Source of the DNA: Aplidium turbinatum
Lineage: Eukaryota > Chordata > Ascidiacea > Aplousobranchia > Polyclinidae
Assembly (NCBI GenBank): GCA_918807975.1
Contig: OU964924.1
Location: forward strand, 3,918,501 to 3,982,500
DNA length: 64,000 bases
Reading direction: 5' to 3'
Below, piece after piece: positions 32,794 to 42,931 of this stretch (the first letter of the stretch is position 1; each line of letters opens with the position of its first letter). The notes below the pieces were generated by a model, which was given only the letters and a program-made list of their open reading frames with translations, was not told the DNA's origin and ran no database searches. Both the position numbers and the translations under genes were made by a program.

Positions 32794-32892
32794 TGTGATA
32801 ATTTAGTTTAATTTGCACCATTAGAACGCATCATGTTATTTACCGTAACTAGGAACAGTGGAATACCAGGATGATTCGCTTTATTGATTTTT

Positions 32893-33200
32893 CTTGATAG
32901 GCATATGGACAGCTGGAGTCATTGCGAAATTTAAAAATTGGCAGAACTGTAAAAAGTTTTCTTTGCTTTTGGGTAAATCCAGTTTTATCAAATGAAGTGC
33001 TATATTTTGCGTGAGGTTTAGGATGCTAGAACATCGGTAGAACCTTGCTACTGCAGTGTGAAATCTATTGCTACATTATCATGACTAGGCCTAGTAGGCT
33101 ATCTGCACCCAGGTATGCGACATATGGCGGTAGATCTTCAGCTGCAGTTGCACCAAATTTTGCCATAATACTATGACCAACCAGTTGTACACCTCCTTTT
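32893..33200 (-). mobile_element. Fragment of the TAGGG-ended hAT MITE (family of 46122-46614)
   Basis: Motifs such as GACAGCTGGAGTCA, CTGCAGTGTGAAATC, and GATCTTCAGCTGCAGTTGC match the complement of 46122-46614 along most of its length. Ends and target duplication are not clear. Confidence 0.65.
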
Positions 33201-33202
33201 TG

Positions 33203-33540
33203 AGTGAGCAATCTCCTACTCAATTGGTTAGCGCGTCACTCTTGGAACAAAGAAGCTTCAAGATCAAGCGGCGCTGGTTCGATTCTCAGGGTGTGCGCTT
33301 GAGCAACGCACGTAAAGGAGTGCTCTCCATTCAGCGGCATTTAATGGATGGAATAGTTCCCCGGCAACAAGACTTCAACAATCGAAAACTTCACTCTGTG
33401 AATCTCGGTAACCGGGCCTGTGTCAGTGATTCAAGGCCTCTACAATTTACATCTACAAGTATGCCAAACTGCCAGGATTAAGCGAGCTGCAAGAAGCTTT
33501 CCCAATCCGAGGATAAAAAATTCAATCAATCAATCCTTGT
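33203..33540 (+). repeat. tRNA-derived SINE, family 1, full-length copy
   Basis: The head carries pol III signals: an A-box-like CTCAATTGGTTAGCGCGTC and a B box GGTTCGATTCTC. The body follows (CATTCAGCGGCATTTAATGG, GGCAACAAGACTTCAACAAT, GGTAACCGGGCCTGTGTCAG, ACAAGTATGCCAAACTGCC) and the tail is ATTCAATCAATCAATCC. Further copies on the minus strand are at 7612, 17247, 46990 and 60613. The short open frame through it is not a gene. Confidence 0.85.
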
Positions 33541-34440
33541 AACTTTCTAAGAACATTGCAAAATCAGATTAATAATTAAAAATTCGTAGCCTACTTTTCA
33601 TCATCTACCTGGTTTGTGACCTGGGCCTAATGAATCTGCTTCAAGCCAACAAATCTTTCAATGACTTCCTCTATTTTTTGTCTGTTTTACATTGGTGTTA
33701 CGATGCATTGTTGTGGTGGCCTTTCGTTTTTTTCCTTGTTGTTTTAGTAAAACTTCAGCTAATGCTGTAATCTAGTACAAAATCACATATTGATCATATC
33801 ATGTAACAAAATTTTGTAAACGTTTTAGTTGTGGGAGTTTTAGTTAGGGAGGAAGGCCTTTAGTTCTAAAATCTATGGAGATGTTCGATGTCTTAAGTGA
33901 GTAACCATGAAAACCAGCGTAAGCGTCCCAAGTTGCCACAATAATTTTGTCAAATTAGCTAGGTACATCAGCAGCCGATCGAGGAAGGGACACTTTGTGA
34001 CGCGTTAAAAAAAGTAATGTACTGGTATGTATAGTAGGCTACATTATTTCTTGTACATCTCTCAAGCTACAGTAATTTTCACAGGGCCCGACCTGTTTAC
34101 CTCGCAAACTCTTGTCGTAGCTGCTGTAATCCATTTTACATTAATTCAACGCCTGTGGACGTTGAATCATGTGTAAAAAAGAACTGATTTGCTAACAAGG
34201 CAAACCGATCCTCTACCATTGGAGAGCATCATTGTGATGAGTTTCAGCTTCGCTTAGCGCTTACCACGGATATTGGAAGCGTCAGTGAAATATGCAAATT
34301 ATTGAAGCATTTAGTATAGCCTATGTCTGAAAGTTTTTATTGGCACACCAAAAACGTAGGGATTGTAGATCATACAAAAACGATACTACATTTAATTGTC
34401 ATAGGTTTGGCAATCTTTTAGTCTAGCCTATAGCTGTTAG
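33541..34440. other. No gene recognised
   Basis: Contains a small palindromic motif at 34135-34185 (TTTTACATTAATTCAACG against CGTTGAATCATGTGTAAAA), which resembles the TTTTAACG motif of the fold-back element. Nothing else is supported. Confidence 0.45.
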
Positions 34441-34445
34441 CAGTG

Positions 34446-34562
34446 GCGTAGCCAGGAATTTTGAAAGGGGGGGGGGTTAACGGCCGGCAGGGGAAGCCTG
34501 GCGGCCTGTAGCGCACCCAGCATGGGGCTAAGGGGGCTCAAGCCCCCCCCAAACTCGCCACT
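34446..34562. mobile_element. Short CAGTGGCGTAGCC-type hAT-like fragment
   Basis: Begins CAGTGGCGTAGCCAGG, runs through G-rich text and ends AAACTCGCCACT. It resembles the MITE at 44968-45414. No target duplication is seen. Confidence 0.45.
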
Positions 34563-34689
34563 AAAAATGAAGTTTTTGCATGTTCTCAATTTATATATTT
34601 TGCTTACAGGTTAGGTATGAATAAAACACAACAGGGCTGAGCATTATAACAATATATTTTACATATTTACAAATAGTTTTAACAGTTGA

Positions 34690-34730
34690 ACGCTTTCGGT
34701 TTAACTTAAGCCCTCCTCAGGAATCCGAAA
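34690..34730 (-). ncRNA. Hammerhead-like ribozyme remnant of the Penelope-like element
   Basis: The minus strand reads CCTGAGGAGGGCTTAAG, followed by AACCGAAAGCG. CTGANGA and GAAA are present, but stem II is weak and I see no clear stem III with a cleavage triplet. Its position, downstream of the GIY-YIG region, is where such elements carry their hammerheads. Probably degenerate. Confidence 0.35.
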
Positions 34731-34738
34731 ATATTTAT

Positions 34739-35232
34739 CAGGGATATCTAAAGAAGGGGATACGAAGGCTTTTATTACGTCTGACAATAGAAGGGCTATT
34801 GTTTATCCTAAATAATCTGTGTTTATCGTAAAATGGCAATTGGCACCGATAGTAGTTTAATAAATCTTGTTATGATAACTTGCATTGCGCTATTAGCATC
34901 AGGCCTGGATAATCACAGCATGCTCATGGTGACTTGTTAATTCAACTACCCATATACTTGCTTTACATCTAGCCTACCGCATCAGGCTTTGTTAAAAAAA
35001 CAGCTTACTGGTAACTTTTCAACTGTCTTTGTAAACAAGTATTCTTTAAATATGCTCTACGTAACATTTGCTAACTGTCTTCTGTAGCTCATTGTACCAG
35101 CTGCACTACAAAACTTTCTATGATATTAAACAGAAACACATGTTTAAAGCACTACAAACTACCGCCCTGGTAGTGTCACGAGAGTAAGGCAATCGCTTCG
35201 AGCCTTCATATCCCCATCTCTAGATATCCCTG
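34739..35232. mobile_element. hAT-type MITE, 494 bp
   Basis: The ends CAGGGATATCTAAAGAAGGG and complement are followed by a perfect 8-bp duplication ATATTTAT (34731-34738 and 35233-35240). It is inserted in the terminal region of the Penelope-like element. A diverged copy is at 9952-10456. Confidence 0.88.
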
Positions 35233-35778
35233 ATATTTATAAAAATGTAATAAATTTCAACTTCTTGAAGCTAAAATTACATTAGGAAAAGGCAACTACA
35301 TAAATAACTACAAAAAAATTTGCACCACAGGGAACGTGATACATCAAGTAAATGTTGAAGAGAATGGACACGCCTCCAGCAAATAATTGTTTGTTTAAAT
35401 TTGGGTTGTAGCGTTTGATTAAAAGTGCTTTCTAGATTTTGGTGTCAAATTGAGATTTGCCTTTGCGCAAAATTTTAAATGAGTCGGCAGAGAATTTTCG
35501 ATCAAAGCAAACAGAATATTCCATGATATGGTCTTTGATGGCACTTTTCTTTAACTCCCTAAAGTTCAGATGCTCCTGTAGCCAGAGATGGGCAAGATCA
35601 CCAGTATTGGTGATCTTGAAGATCAAGATCAAGATCACCAAGAATAGGTGATCTTGAAGATCAAGATCAAGATCACCAAACTAAGTGATCTTGAAGATCA
35701 AGATCACTTTCAAGATCACTTTTTGTGTACTTGAAAAAAAAAAAAATTTTTGATCAATGATGTTGCAAAAAATAGTTA

Positions 35779-36793
35779 GGGGAAAGTGGTGTAACGTGGA
35801 CCAGTGTGTAATTTGGACCAGTCCCCTAACTTAAAAAATAAAAATCGTTTTGTCAGTATTTTTGAACAGCTTGAAAGAAAAAAAAATAATAGCCCGGATG
35901 TGAAAAACTCAGCTCATTAGGTTTAGAAACGTGGACGGGAGATTGGAATTTGTGGTTTTGGGTATGCTGATGTTATTTTGGGGAGTTGATTGCTAAGCGC
36001 TGAGACGTTATTGGCATGACGTTTGAGTCTGATATGATGTTGGTATTATCTTTAACCTATAAGAAGATGTTGTGCTCAATTACAAGACTTGTAACCAAGT
36101 GTGAAAGTCATAGTTGGTAATTTTTAACAGTGCATGACAGTGTGTAATTTGAACCAATCATCTCACCTATGCAGCATCGCGTCAGTTTAAAATTCCCAAA
36201 ACTGTAGTGTTAAAACATGTCCATAACAGGCTACCAATAAATATGCTACACAAGTGTCAAAAACCATTGGTCGACAACTTGATCTTCCCGAAAATATTGA
36301 AGATCAACTGGTCAAACATGTTTTGGAAATGGAGTGAAGATTTTATGGTTTAAGGGCCATAGATTTAAGAAAGCTTGCCTATGACATTGCGTCTGCCAAT
36401 AATATCAATACCCGCTTCAACAGTGAAAAGGGTCTGGCTGAAAAAGATTGGCTTAAGGGATTCTTGAACCGTCATCCAGAAATTTCATTTCGAAGACCTC
36501 AAGCAACTTCAGTTGAAATTACATACTCCAATGGTCCAAAATACACACCCCAATGGTCCAAAATACACACCCCAATGGTCCAAAATACACACCATATGTG
36601 TAATTTGGACCATTTTTGAACATTTTTTATTGCTTAATTATTCTGTAATTTTTTATTGTATGTGATTTATATTTTCTACACCGGTTTGCAAGTACCTAGC
36701 CTGTATCTGGGTGAAAAATAATACACATTGACCGGAAGTTGGCTGAGTTGTGCTTATTTTTCTTTAAGGGGTTCAAAATACACACCTTTCCCC
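35779..36793 (+). mobile_element. pogo-like element with transposase N-terminal remnant
   Basis: The ends GGGGAAAGTGGTGTAACG and, from the right, GGGGAAAGGTGTGTATTTTG stand between TA dinucleotides. The plus strand at about 36235-36525 encodes the HTH and CENP-B-like DNA-binding part: RQLDLPENIEDQLVKHVLEM, then LRKLAYDIA and EKDWLKGFLNRHPEISFRRP. A stop interrupts it and the catalytic part is missing. A CCAATGGTCCAAAATACACA unit is repeated near 36530-36590. Confidence 0.82.
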
Positions 36794-37565
36794 TACTAGG
36801 CTACTGTATAAGCAACCTGGGTAGAGGTGTATAGTTGGTATTGCTAACTTTTACTTTTAACTACTCGATCTAAGTTAAAATTACTTTTAACTACTGGCCT
36901 AAGAATTGTAATGAGTTAGTGACTGTTGCTATTAGGCATATCAATTGTTGACGTAGTTTGCATAGAATCGCAACGTCACACCCAAGGCCGAGGTTAATTA
37001 CAGTAGTAGCCTACTGAAAAAGCAACTAGTTTTATGCTTTTTATTTATATTAAATAAATAATAATAAAGTTTGAACTGCATCTTTTTTTACCAAATTTTT
37101 GTCTGGTTTATGTGGGAGTTTTTATTCGTGTTACTAAGTTGTTTTAACTTTCATTGTATTATATGTCAATGTTTATTGCACCATTTACCCATCTGGCAAC
37201 CTTGATACTGTTGTCTGCTATCAAAAAAGTTCCAGAGGTTTGCGGTCAAACAAACCGCTCCATACTCAGACCCTAAACAAGTTTTGGTCCGGTTGATTTG
37301 CTGCAATAAACCACTTTACATGAACAAACTCGGCTAGAGTCCAGAATTTTTAACACCGGGTCAAAGAAAGCAAACATTTCTTTAAAATTCACACATGGAA
37401 ATTGTGAACAAAGTTAAATCATTTTTTATTATACGTCAACATAAAGTACACGGAAGTTGACTTCTTTATTATGATCAACACCGAAAACTTTTTCAATTTT
37501 GAAATGGCAACACTGACCAGATTAGATGGAGATTTTAAATCGTCTTTTGTTGGGCACATAGCCTA
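36794..37565. other. Interior of the 7.3-kb hAT, nothing recognised
   Basis: Non-coding, with an alternating ACTTTTAACTACT stretch at about 36840-36900. Confidence 0.45.
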
Positions 37566-38052
37566 TAGTTCAGGCCCTTAGGGGCAAAAATGAGCATCTT
37601 TAGGCTAAACGTGTTACACGTTGTTTTTTTTGCATTTTTTTGTAGCTGATGAATCTAACTTCAATTTTAGTGGGTGCCGCAACTTTTTGGGTCACGTGAT
37701 CACCCCCAAATCGGGGATTCCCCCCAAGTCAATTTTGAGCTCTTTTCACGGCATTTTTATGCAATTAGATACGTTATTTTTTTACATTTGGACTGACTGC
37801 CACTACAAAATACACGAGATAAAAATCGCACAAAATTATGTTATTAATGACGTCATTGTGACGTCATGTATTAATTTTTTGCTTGTTTTTTTCTTATTGT
37901 AGTCGCTTGTTTGTTGTTGGTGTTACTTTTTTGGTTACAATAAGTTACCAATGGTTTTTCAACTGATTTGATTAGTATTGAGTGTCAGTACTAACATATT
38001 CAAAATCTTAAGGAATCCAACTTCCGGAAAGTGGTTATTTTCAAGATAGCTT

Positions 38053-39310
38053 CCAAGATGGCCGCTAAACCATTGAACAAAACAGTAAATTGACCATAAC
38101 TCGGCCATCATATGACCAAAACATGTAGTTTTGGTGTCTGTATCTAGGTTTTTATACCCTGTGAAGTCAATGAGACTATTCTCAGAATTGTTGAATTATC
38201 TGATAGCCTATAAATTCAATATGGCCATCCAAGATGGCCGCCAAACCATTAAAATAACAGTAAATTGACCATAACTCGGTCATCATATGACCAAAACATG
38301 TAGTTTTGGTGTCTATATCTAGGTTTTTATACCCTGTAAAGTCAATGAAACCATTCTCAGAATTGTTAATTCATCTGATAGCCTATAAATTCAACATGGC
38401 AATCCAAGATGGCCGCTAAACCATTAAAATAACATAGTAAATTAACCATAACTAGGTCATCAAATGACCAAAACATGTAGTTTTGGTGTCTATATCTAGG
38501 TTTTTATACCCTGTGAAGTCAATGAGACTATTCTCAGAATTGTTGAATTATCTGATAGCCTATAAATTCAATATGGCCATCCAAGATGGCCGCCAAACCA
38601 TTAAAATAATAGTAAATTGACCATAACTAGGTCATCCTATGACAAAAACATGTAGTTTTGGTGTCTATATCTAGGTTTTTATACCCTGTAAAGTCAATGA
38701 AACCATTCTCAGAATTGTTAATTCATCTGATAGCCTATAAATTCAATATGGCAATCCAAGATGGCCGCTAAACCATTAAAATAACATAGTAAATTGAACA
38801 TAACTAGGTCATCATATGACCAAAACATGTAGTTTTGATGTCTATATCTAGGTTTATATACCCTGTGAAGTCAATGAGACTATTGTCAGAATTGTTGAAT
38901 TATCTGATAGCCTATAAATTCAATATGGCAAACCAAGATGGCTGCCAAACCATTAAAATGACAGTAAATTGACCATAACTAGGTCATCATATGACCAAAA
39001 CATGTAGTTTTGGTGTCTATATCTAGGTTTTTATACCCTGTAAAGTCAATGAAACCATTCTCAGAATTGTTAATTCATCTGATAGCCTATAAATTCAATA
39101 TGGCAAACCAAGATGGCTGCCAAACCATTAAAATGACAGTAAATTGACCATAACTAGGTTATCATATGACCAAAACGTGTAGTTTTGGTGTCTATATCTA
39201 GGTTTTTATACCTTGTGAAGTCAATGAGACCATTCTCAGAATTGTTAAATTATCTGATAGCCTATAAATTTAATATGGCAATCCAAGATGGCTGCCAAAA
39301 CAATTAAAAA
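38053..39310 (+). repeat. Tandem array, about 176-bp unit, alternating A/B dimers
   Basis: Eight CCAAGATGGCYGC starts recur at spacings of 174-178 bp (about 38053, 38229, 38403, 38581, 38757, 38933, 39108, 39283). Units alternate between type A (GTGAAGTCAATGAGACTATT, GTTGAATTATC) and type B (GTAAAGTCAATGAAACCATT, GTTAATTCATC) in the order ABABABA, so the true period is a dimer of about 350 bp. Each unit holds the palindrome GGTCATCATATGACC and the inverted pair ACCAAAACATGTAGTTTTGGT-like (21 bp, given here in two halves: ACCAAAAC and GTTTTGGT). Confidence 0.92.
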
Positions 39311-39487
39311 TGTACAATAACAATGTATTGTTTATTAATAAACCCGGTAAATTTCTATATGTATTTGGGTTAACTGAGCAGGCATAAAGAGCTCATACGA
39401 TGTGGTCATGTAGACTCTTGACATAATCAGCGTAAAGAAAGCAAATGGATCAAGTATTACTAATGCTCATCGCTGTGACTCTCGATG

Positions 39488-40745
39488 TCATCGTCTGTAA
39501 TTATGTGATTGCTGTATGGACACATGAACCAGTTTGGCATGGTCCACATCCAGCATGGTATGGTAGCACATATCTCCGGCAACTACAGTGAGGTGAACAC
39601 GATTCGCAATTGCAGTGATCACTTTCAGTAGGTTGTCCGGGGCAGCTTTCATGTCCGTCATGATTGGAACCATCTGATTATTGTCTACTTTCCATCCCCA
39701 GTCTAGAGCATCCATACCATCGTCAGTAGCCTACCCATTCTGACCATAATCTGGTAGTAAACTCTGAGGCAGTGGAATTTGGTAAAGGATGATGTAGGTG
39801 GCAAGCGTTCAGGGTGAACAAAGGATTTGGCTGTTTTAATTTTCTTGACCAATGTATTGTATCGCTGTGTTTCTAGGTTACTGTCATCGTTGCCAAACAT
39901 AACGGTCATAGCTTTGTTTCCAAGATCCTTAATGATGTGGTTTGTCTGATTTGGGAGAATAAAGCAATTTGCACATTCTTTGATTATTGGTTGACTTTTC
40001 ACTAGTTTCTTGAAAGCGTCTTCTTCCCGATACCAAATATCCTTGACGTTGAATCACAACCGGTGAATGCATGAATGAAGAGGAGCTGTAAGCATAATTA
40101 TGTCTGGTCCGATGATTGCTTTAAGTTTGTTGATGTCGTGTATTTTGATTGCGTAAGCCTTTTCGGAGCGGAAGTAGAGGTCTTTAATGTCTGGGTCAGT
40201 GTCAGCATAGCGTAGTATCAATATTAAAAGGTCTGTGTCTTCACCAATTAAAGCCGTACTATGTCGATGAGGACTGTCCATCTGCCGTCTTGACGATGTC
40301 AACATCTGCATCACCTGGAGCGTTCATCACATTGCAGCTTCTATTCCTCAGTTGAGCAGAAATTAATCCTTCCTTGTTGGAAGCTCGAGGCAAGAACTGC
40401 TCCTTCTTTCCAATGAACTCGGTGTCTACAGTAAAGTGAACAACCGGGTGGACGTTCATGCCGCGTCTTTGATGGGTATTGTCTTTGATAGACGGACCAC
40501 CATATCCATCAAAGACCACCGTTGCTAAGCGATAATGACGAATGGTAAAATCTGCATACGACTGTGCAATAGACCCATAACTGTCTCCAGTTTCCATGGC
40601 ACTCGATGCAACAAGAACCCTCCATCAAGGACGTAGTGATCGGTTTTCGAGGCAGATTCTTTCACTACTTCATAACCGGCTGACATCACACTGCTGGCAG
40701 TGGCATGTTCTGTGATGGCAGTAGCTATCTGAGGCCTATCTTCTG
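39488..40745 (-). pseudogene. PIN/XPG-like transposon-associated protein, broken
   Basis: Read on the minus strand in several frames: YVLDGGFLLHRVPW, then GDSYGSIAQSYADFTIRHY, VVFDGYGGPSIKDNTHQRR, APGDADVDIVKTA, LIGEDTDLLILILRYAD, and later ECANCFILPNQTNHIIKDLG, PERLPPTSSFTKFHCLRVYY and DALDWGWKVDN. The acidic motifs (FDGY, GDAD, EDTD) are those of a PIN/XPG-like nuclease fold in a protein family widely spread with mobile elements in animals. Several frame changes and a missing C-terminal Cys-rich tail show that it is dead. It runs divergently from the plus-strand gene. The actual activity of the family is not known to me. Confidence 0.72.
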
Positions 40746-40769
40746 CAAGAAACAGGGTCTGGATGTTAC

Positions 40770-41810
40770 GTGGCTGTCACAAGTAATACTCGTTTTCCTC
40801 TCAACTGGTCTGAGTTTTTGGGAAATGACAGCAACAAAACTGCGTTATATCAACTGGTTCAACAAGCTGTGATAACTTCAGTCGATCCAAACTTGTTTTC
40901 GATTGTTGTAACATCATTAGATACAGCTCTTAACAATCAAACATTGGACATGTCTGATGTTTCTCCATGTGATCACGAAGAGGCAGACACCCGTATGTTT
41001 CTCCATGTGAAACATGGAAAATCCGATGCCATAGTCAAAACAATAGATACTGATGTGGTAATTATTGCAATTTCGTGTTTTGACAAGTTAGAAATCTGTA
41101 AACTATGGGTTGAATTTGGAGTTGGAGAAAAAACTCGCTTCATTCCAATCCATGATATTGTTTCATCTTCACCTCAATCTCAGATGATTTGCGCTTCTTT
41201 ACCTTTGTTTTATGCTATCACAATCTGTGATACTGTTTCGTCTTCGAAAAAAAAGGCTTGGGATTGTTGGATGCTTAATCTTACCGCAATGTGTGGCTTA
41301 TTTAACTCTCTGACTTTCTCTAGCTCACCTAGTTCTATAAATGACATACAAAAGTATGTCATAGCTCTTTATGGCAATGGTCCTACTATCACGGATGTAG
41401 ACGAATGCCGTTATATGATGTTTACCAATGGTTGCACTATTGAAAAGCTGCCACCAACGTCAGCTGCTTTGATGCAACATACACGCAGAGCGATACATCA
41501 AGCTGAAATACGGAAATCAAGCCTCGTAAATGTTCAGCAACTACCTTCTCCTTTAGCTTGGGGTTGGAAACATAATGATGCAAATCAGCTTGTTCCGTTT
41601 TGTCAGTCTACTTGTGGCTCTCGATGTCCCTGTAAGAAAAAATCCATAAAATGCACAAGTCTTTGTTCATGCGAGTACGAAACATGCAATTCGACCACAA
41701 AATATCCAATCCTCTCTGATGTTTCATCTTCAATCCACATTGACGTTTCATCTCCAATCCACAATCATCATTCAAGAAATGCTTTTGACTTTCTAAACTC
41801 TATCTTGTAA
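40770..41810 (+). CDS. PIN-like transposon-associated protein with Cys-rich tail
   Basis: 346 codons from MAVTSNTRFPLNWSEFLGND. The central motifs are PCDHEEADTRMFLHVKHG and KTIDTDVVIIAISCF, in which HEEADTR and DTDVV carry the acidic residues of the PIN-like fold. Later come LPPTSAALMQHTRRA, LAWGWKHN and the Cys-rich end CGSRCPCKKKSIKCTSLCSC. The same order of motifs (EADTR, DTDVV, LPPT, WGW, Cys tail) is found in a widespread family of unnamed proteins in animals. The N-terminal part of such proteins seems absent, so the frame is probably the 3' half of a longer gene. Its open state contrasts with the decayed partner next to it. Confidence 0.75.
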   Translation: MAVTSNTRFPLNWSEFLGNDSNKTALYQLVQQAVITSVDPNLFSIVVTSLDTALNNQTLDMSDVSPCDHEEADTRMFLHVKHGKSDAIVKTIDTDVVIIAISCFDKLEICKLWVEFGVGEKTRFIPIHDIVSSSPQSQMICASLPLFYAITICDTVSSSKKKAWDCWMLNLTAMCGLFNSLTFSSSPSSINDIQKYVIALYGNGPTITDVDECRYMMFTNGCTIEKLPPTSAALMQHTRRAIHQAEIRKSSLVNVQQLPSPLAWGWKHNDANQLVPFCQSTCGSRCPCKKKSIKCTSLCSCEYETCNSTTKYPILSDVSSSIHIDVSSPIHNHHSRNAFDFLNSIL

Positions 41811-42931
41811 CTTGAAAAAACTTGTCGTACACGAATTTTTTTAATATCAAATTACGTATGGTAGGAATTTAACATCGAAAACCGCTAGTTTTTTCATCTT
41901 GAATTAGCAGTGTTAAGACTCTGACATTGCATCATCTGGGGTCGTGTATTAATTGGATTTGTAGATCATAATTAGGGCTACATAATTATTTTAAATTTTA
42001 AAGTGGCATGACCAAAAGGGAAATTCACCCCTGGTAGCTGCTCTTCTGGTTATTCCCTTGATGACGTCGTTATTGCGTCATACTGTACTGGAATTATTGT
42101 TATTGCTTGCAATTGTAAAATTTTAAGCATTTGCAAAACTAATAATGAGAGTATTTGATCGCTTTTTTCGGAATAAACTTACCTTTGGTTCCTGAATTTG
42201 AAGTTGTCCAGTTTTAATAATGTAATGATGACGTCATAAAAGACGCAATCATGACGAAACTACTTTTAGGAATTGTGAAATGGTTTTAGTAACCGGTACT
42301 CCAACTAAAACCAACAGCAAACGACCAAAATAGGTTAAAAAAGCAAAAAAATATATTTGATGACGTCACAATGACGTCATCAATTAAATTATTTTGTGTT
42401 TATTTTGTCTCACTTATTAGTATGTGCTTTTTAAGTTAAAATATACAAAAATCGAATATGTAATTGCACAAAAATGACGTAAAAAGAGCTGAAACGTGAT
42501 TTCTGGGGAAATCCCCGATTTTGGGGTGATCACGTGACCCAAAAAGTTGCGGCACCCACTAAAATCAAAGTTGGGTTGATCAACTGCAAAAATATGCAAA
42601 AAAACAACGTGTAACACGTTTAGCCTAAAGATTCCCCTAAGGACCTGAACTACTACCATATTAGCAGTGGCTTAATGTTAGTAGTCGCCACTAACTACTT
42701 TGTACAGTACGAGTTTTAAAAAAATGCCTCTATCTAGGAAGTAAACTTTAATTTTAAAGTGATCTTGATCTTATTGTTCTTCAAGATCAAGATCACACAA
42801 AAAAAAGTGATCTTAGATCAAGATCAAGATCACCAAAAAAAAAGTGATCTTGAAGATCAAGATCAAGATCACGATCTTGATTTTCAAGATCGCTTATGAT
42901 CTTCAAGATCACGCTCATCTCTGCCTGTAGC

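Larger units (their letters stand above)
34563..35582 (-). mobile_element. Penelope-like element, 3' part with GIY-YIG end
   Basis: On the minus strand, 35582 down to about 35250 encodes the second half of a GIY-YIG endonuclease region as in Penelope-like elements: WLQEHLNFRELKKSAIKDHI, then FKILRKGKSQFDTKI and LLIKRYNPNLNKQLF. The terminal region follows to about 34600 and contains a hammerhead-like motif (34690-34730). It is interrupted by the hAT MITE at 34739-35232. The first half of the GIY-YIG region lies beyond two hAT insertions, at 44618-44830. The copy is broken. Confidence 0.75.
37566..42653. mobile_element. TIR element carrying a satellite and two divergent PIN-like genes
   Basis: Inverted arms of about 310 bp (37567-37880 against 42345-42652) share AGTTCAGGYCCTTAGGGG, TTTAGGCTAAACGTGTTACA, GTGGGTGCCGCAACTTTTTG and GTCACGTGATCACC, as well as a TGACGTCA-rich inner part. 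Between the arms lie a tandem array (38053-39310), a broken minus-strand gene (39488-40745) and an open plus-strand gene (40770-41810). The superfamily is not clear; I find no target duplication and no classical transposase. Repeats of this build are inference for a DNA transposon. Confidence 0.65.
35583..42923. mobile_element. 7.3-kb hAT element with GATCTTGAAGATC subterminal repeats
   Basis: The ends read CAGAGATGGGCAAGATCAC and, from the right, CAGAGATGAGCGTGATC. The 8-bp duplication CCTGTAGC lies at 35575-35582 and 42924-42931. About 130-180 bp inside each end consist of AAGATCAAGATCAAGATC-type repeats. No hAT transposase of its own is recognisable; the interior is filled by a pogo-like element (35779-36793) and a large TIR element (37566-42653). 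It is inserted in the GIY-YIG region of the Penelope-like element. Confidence 0.88.

Noticed and set aside
33173-33481. 102-codon protein gene on the plus strand
   Set aside because: The frame runs through a SINE and shares its sequence with four other copies.
38053-39310. CRISPR-like array
   Set aside because: Units of about 176 bp follow each other without unique spacers in an animal genome; it is a tandem satellite inside a transposon.
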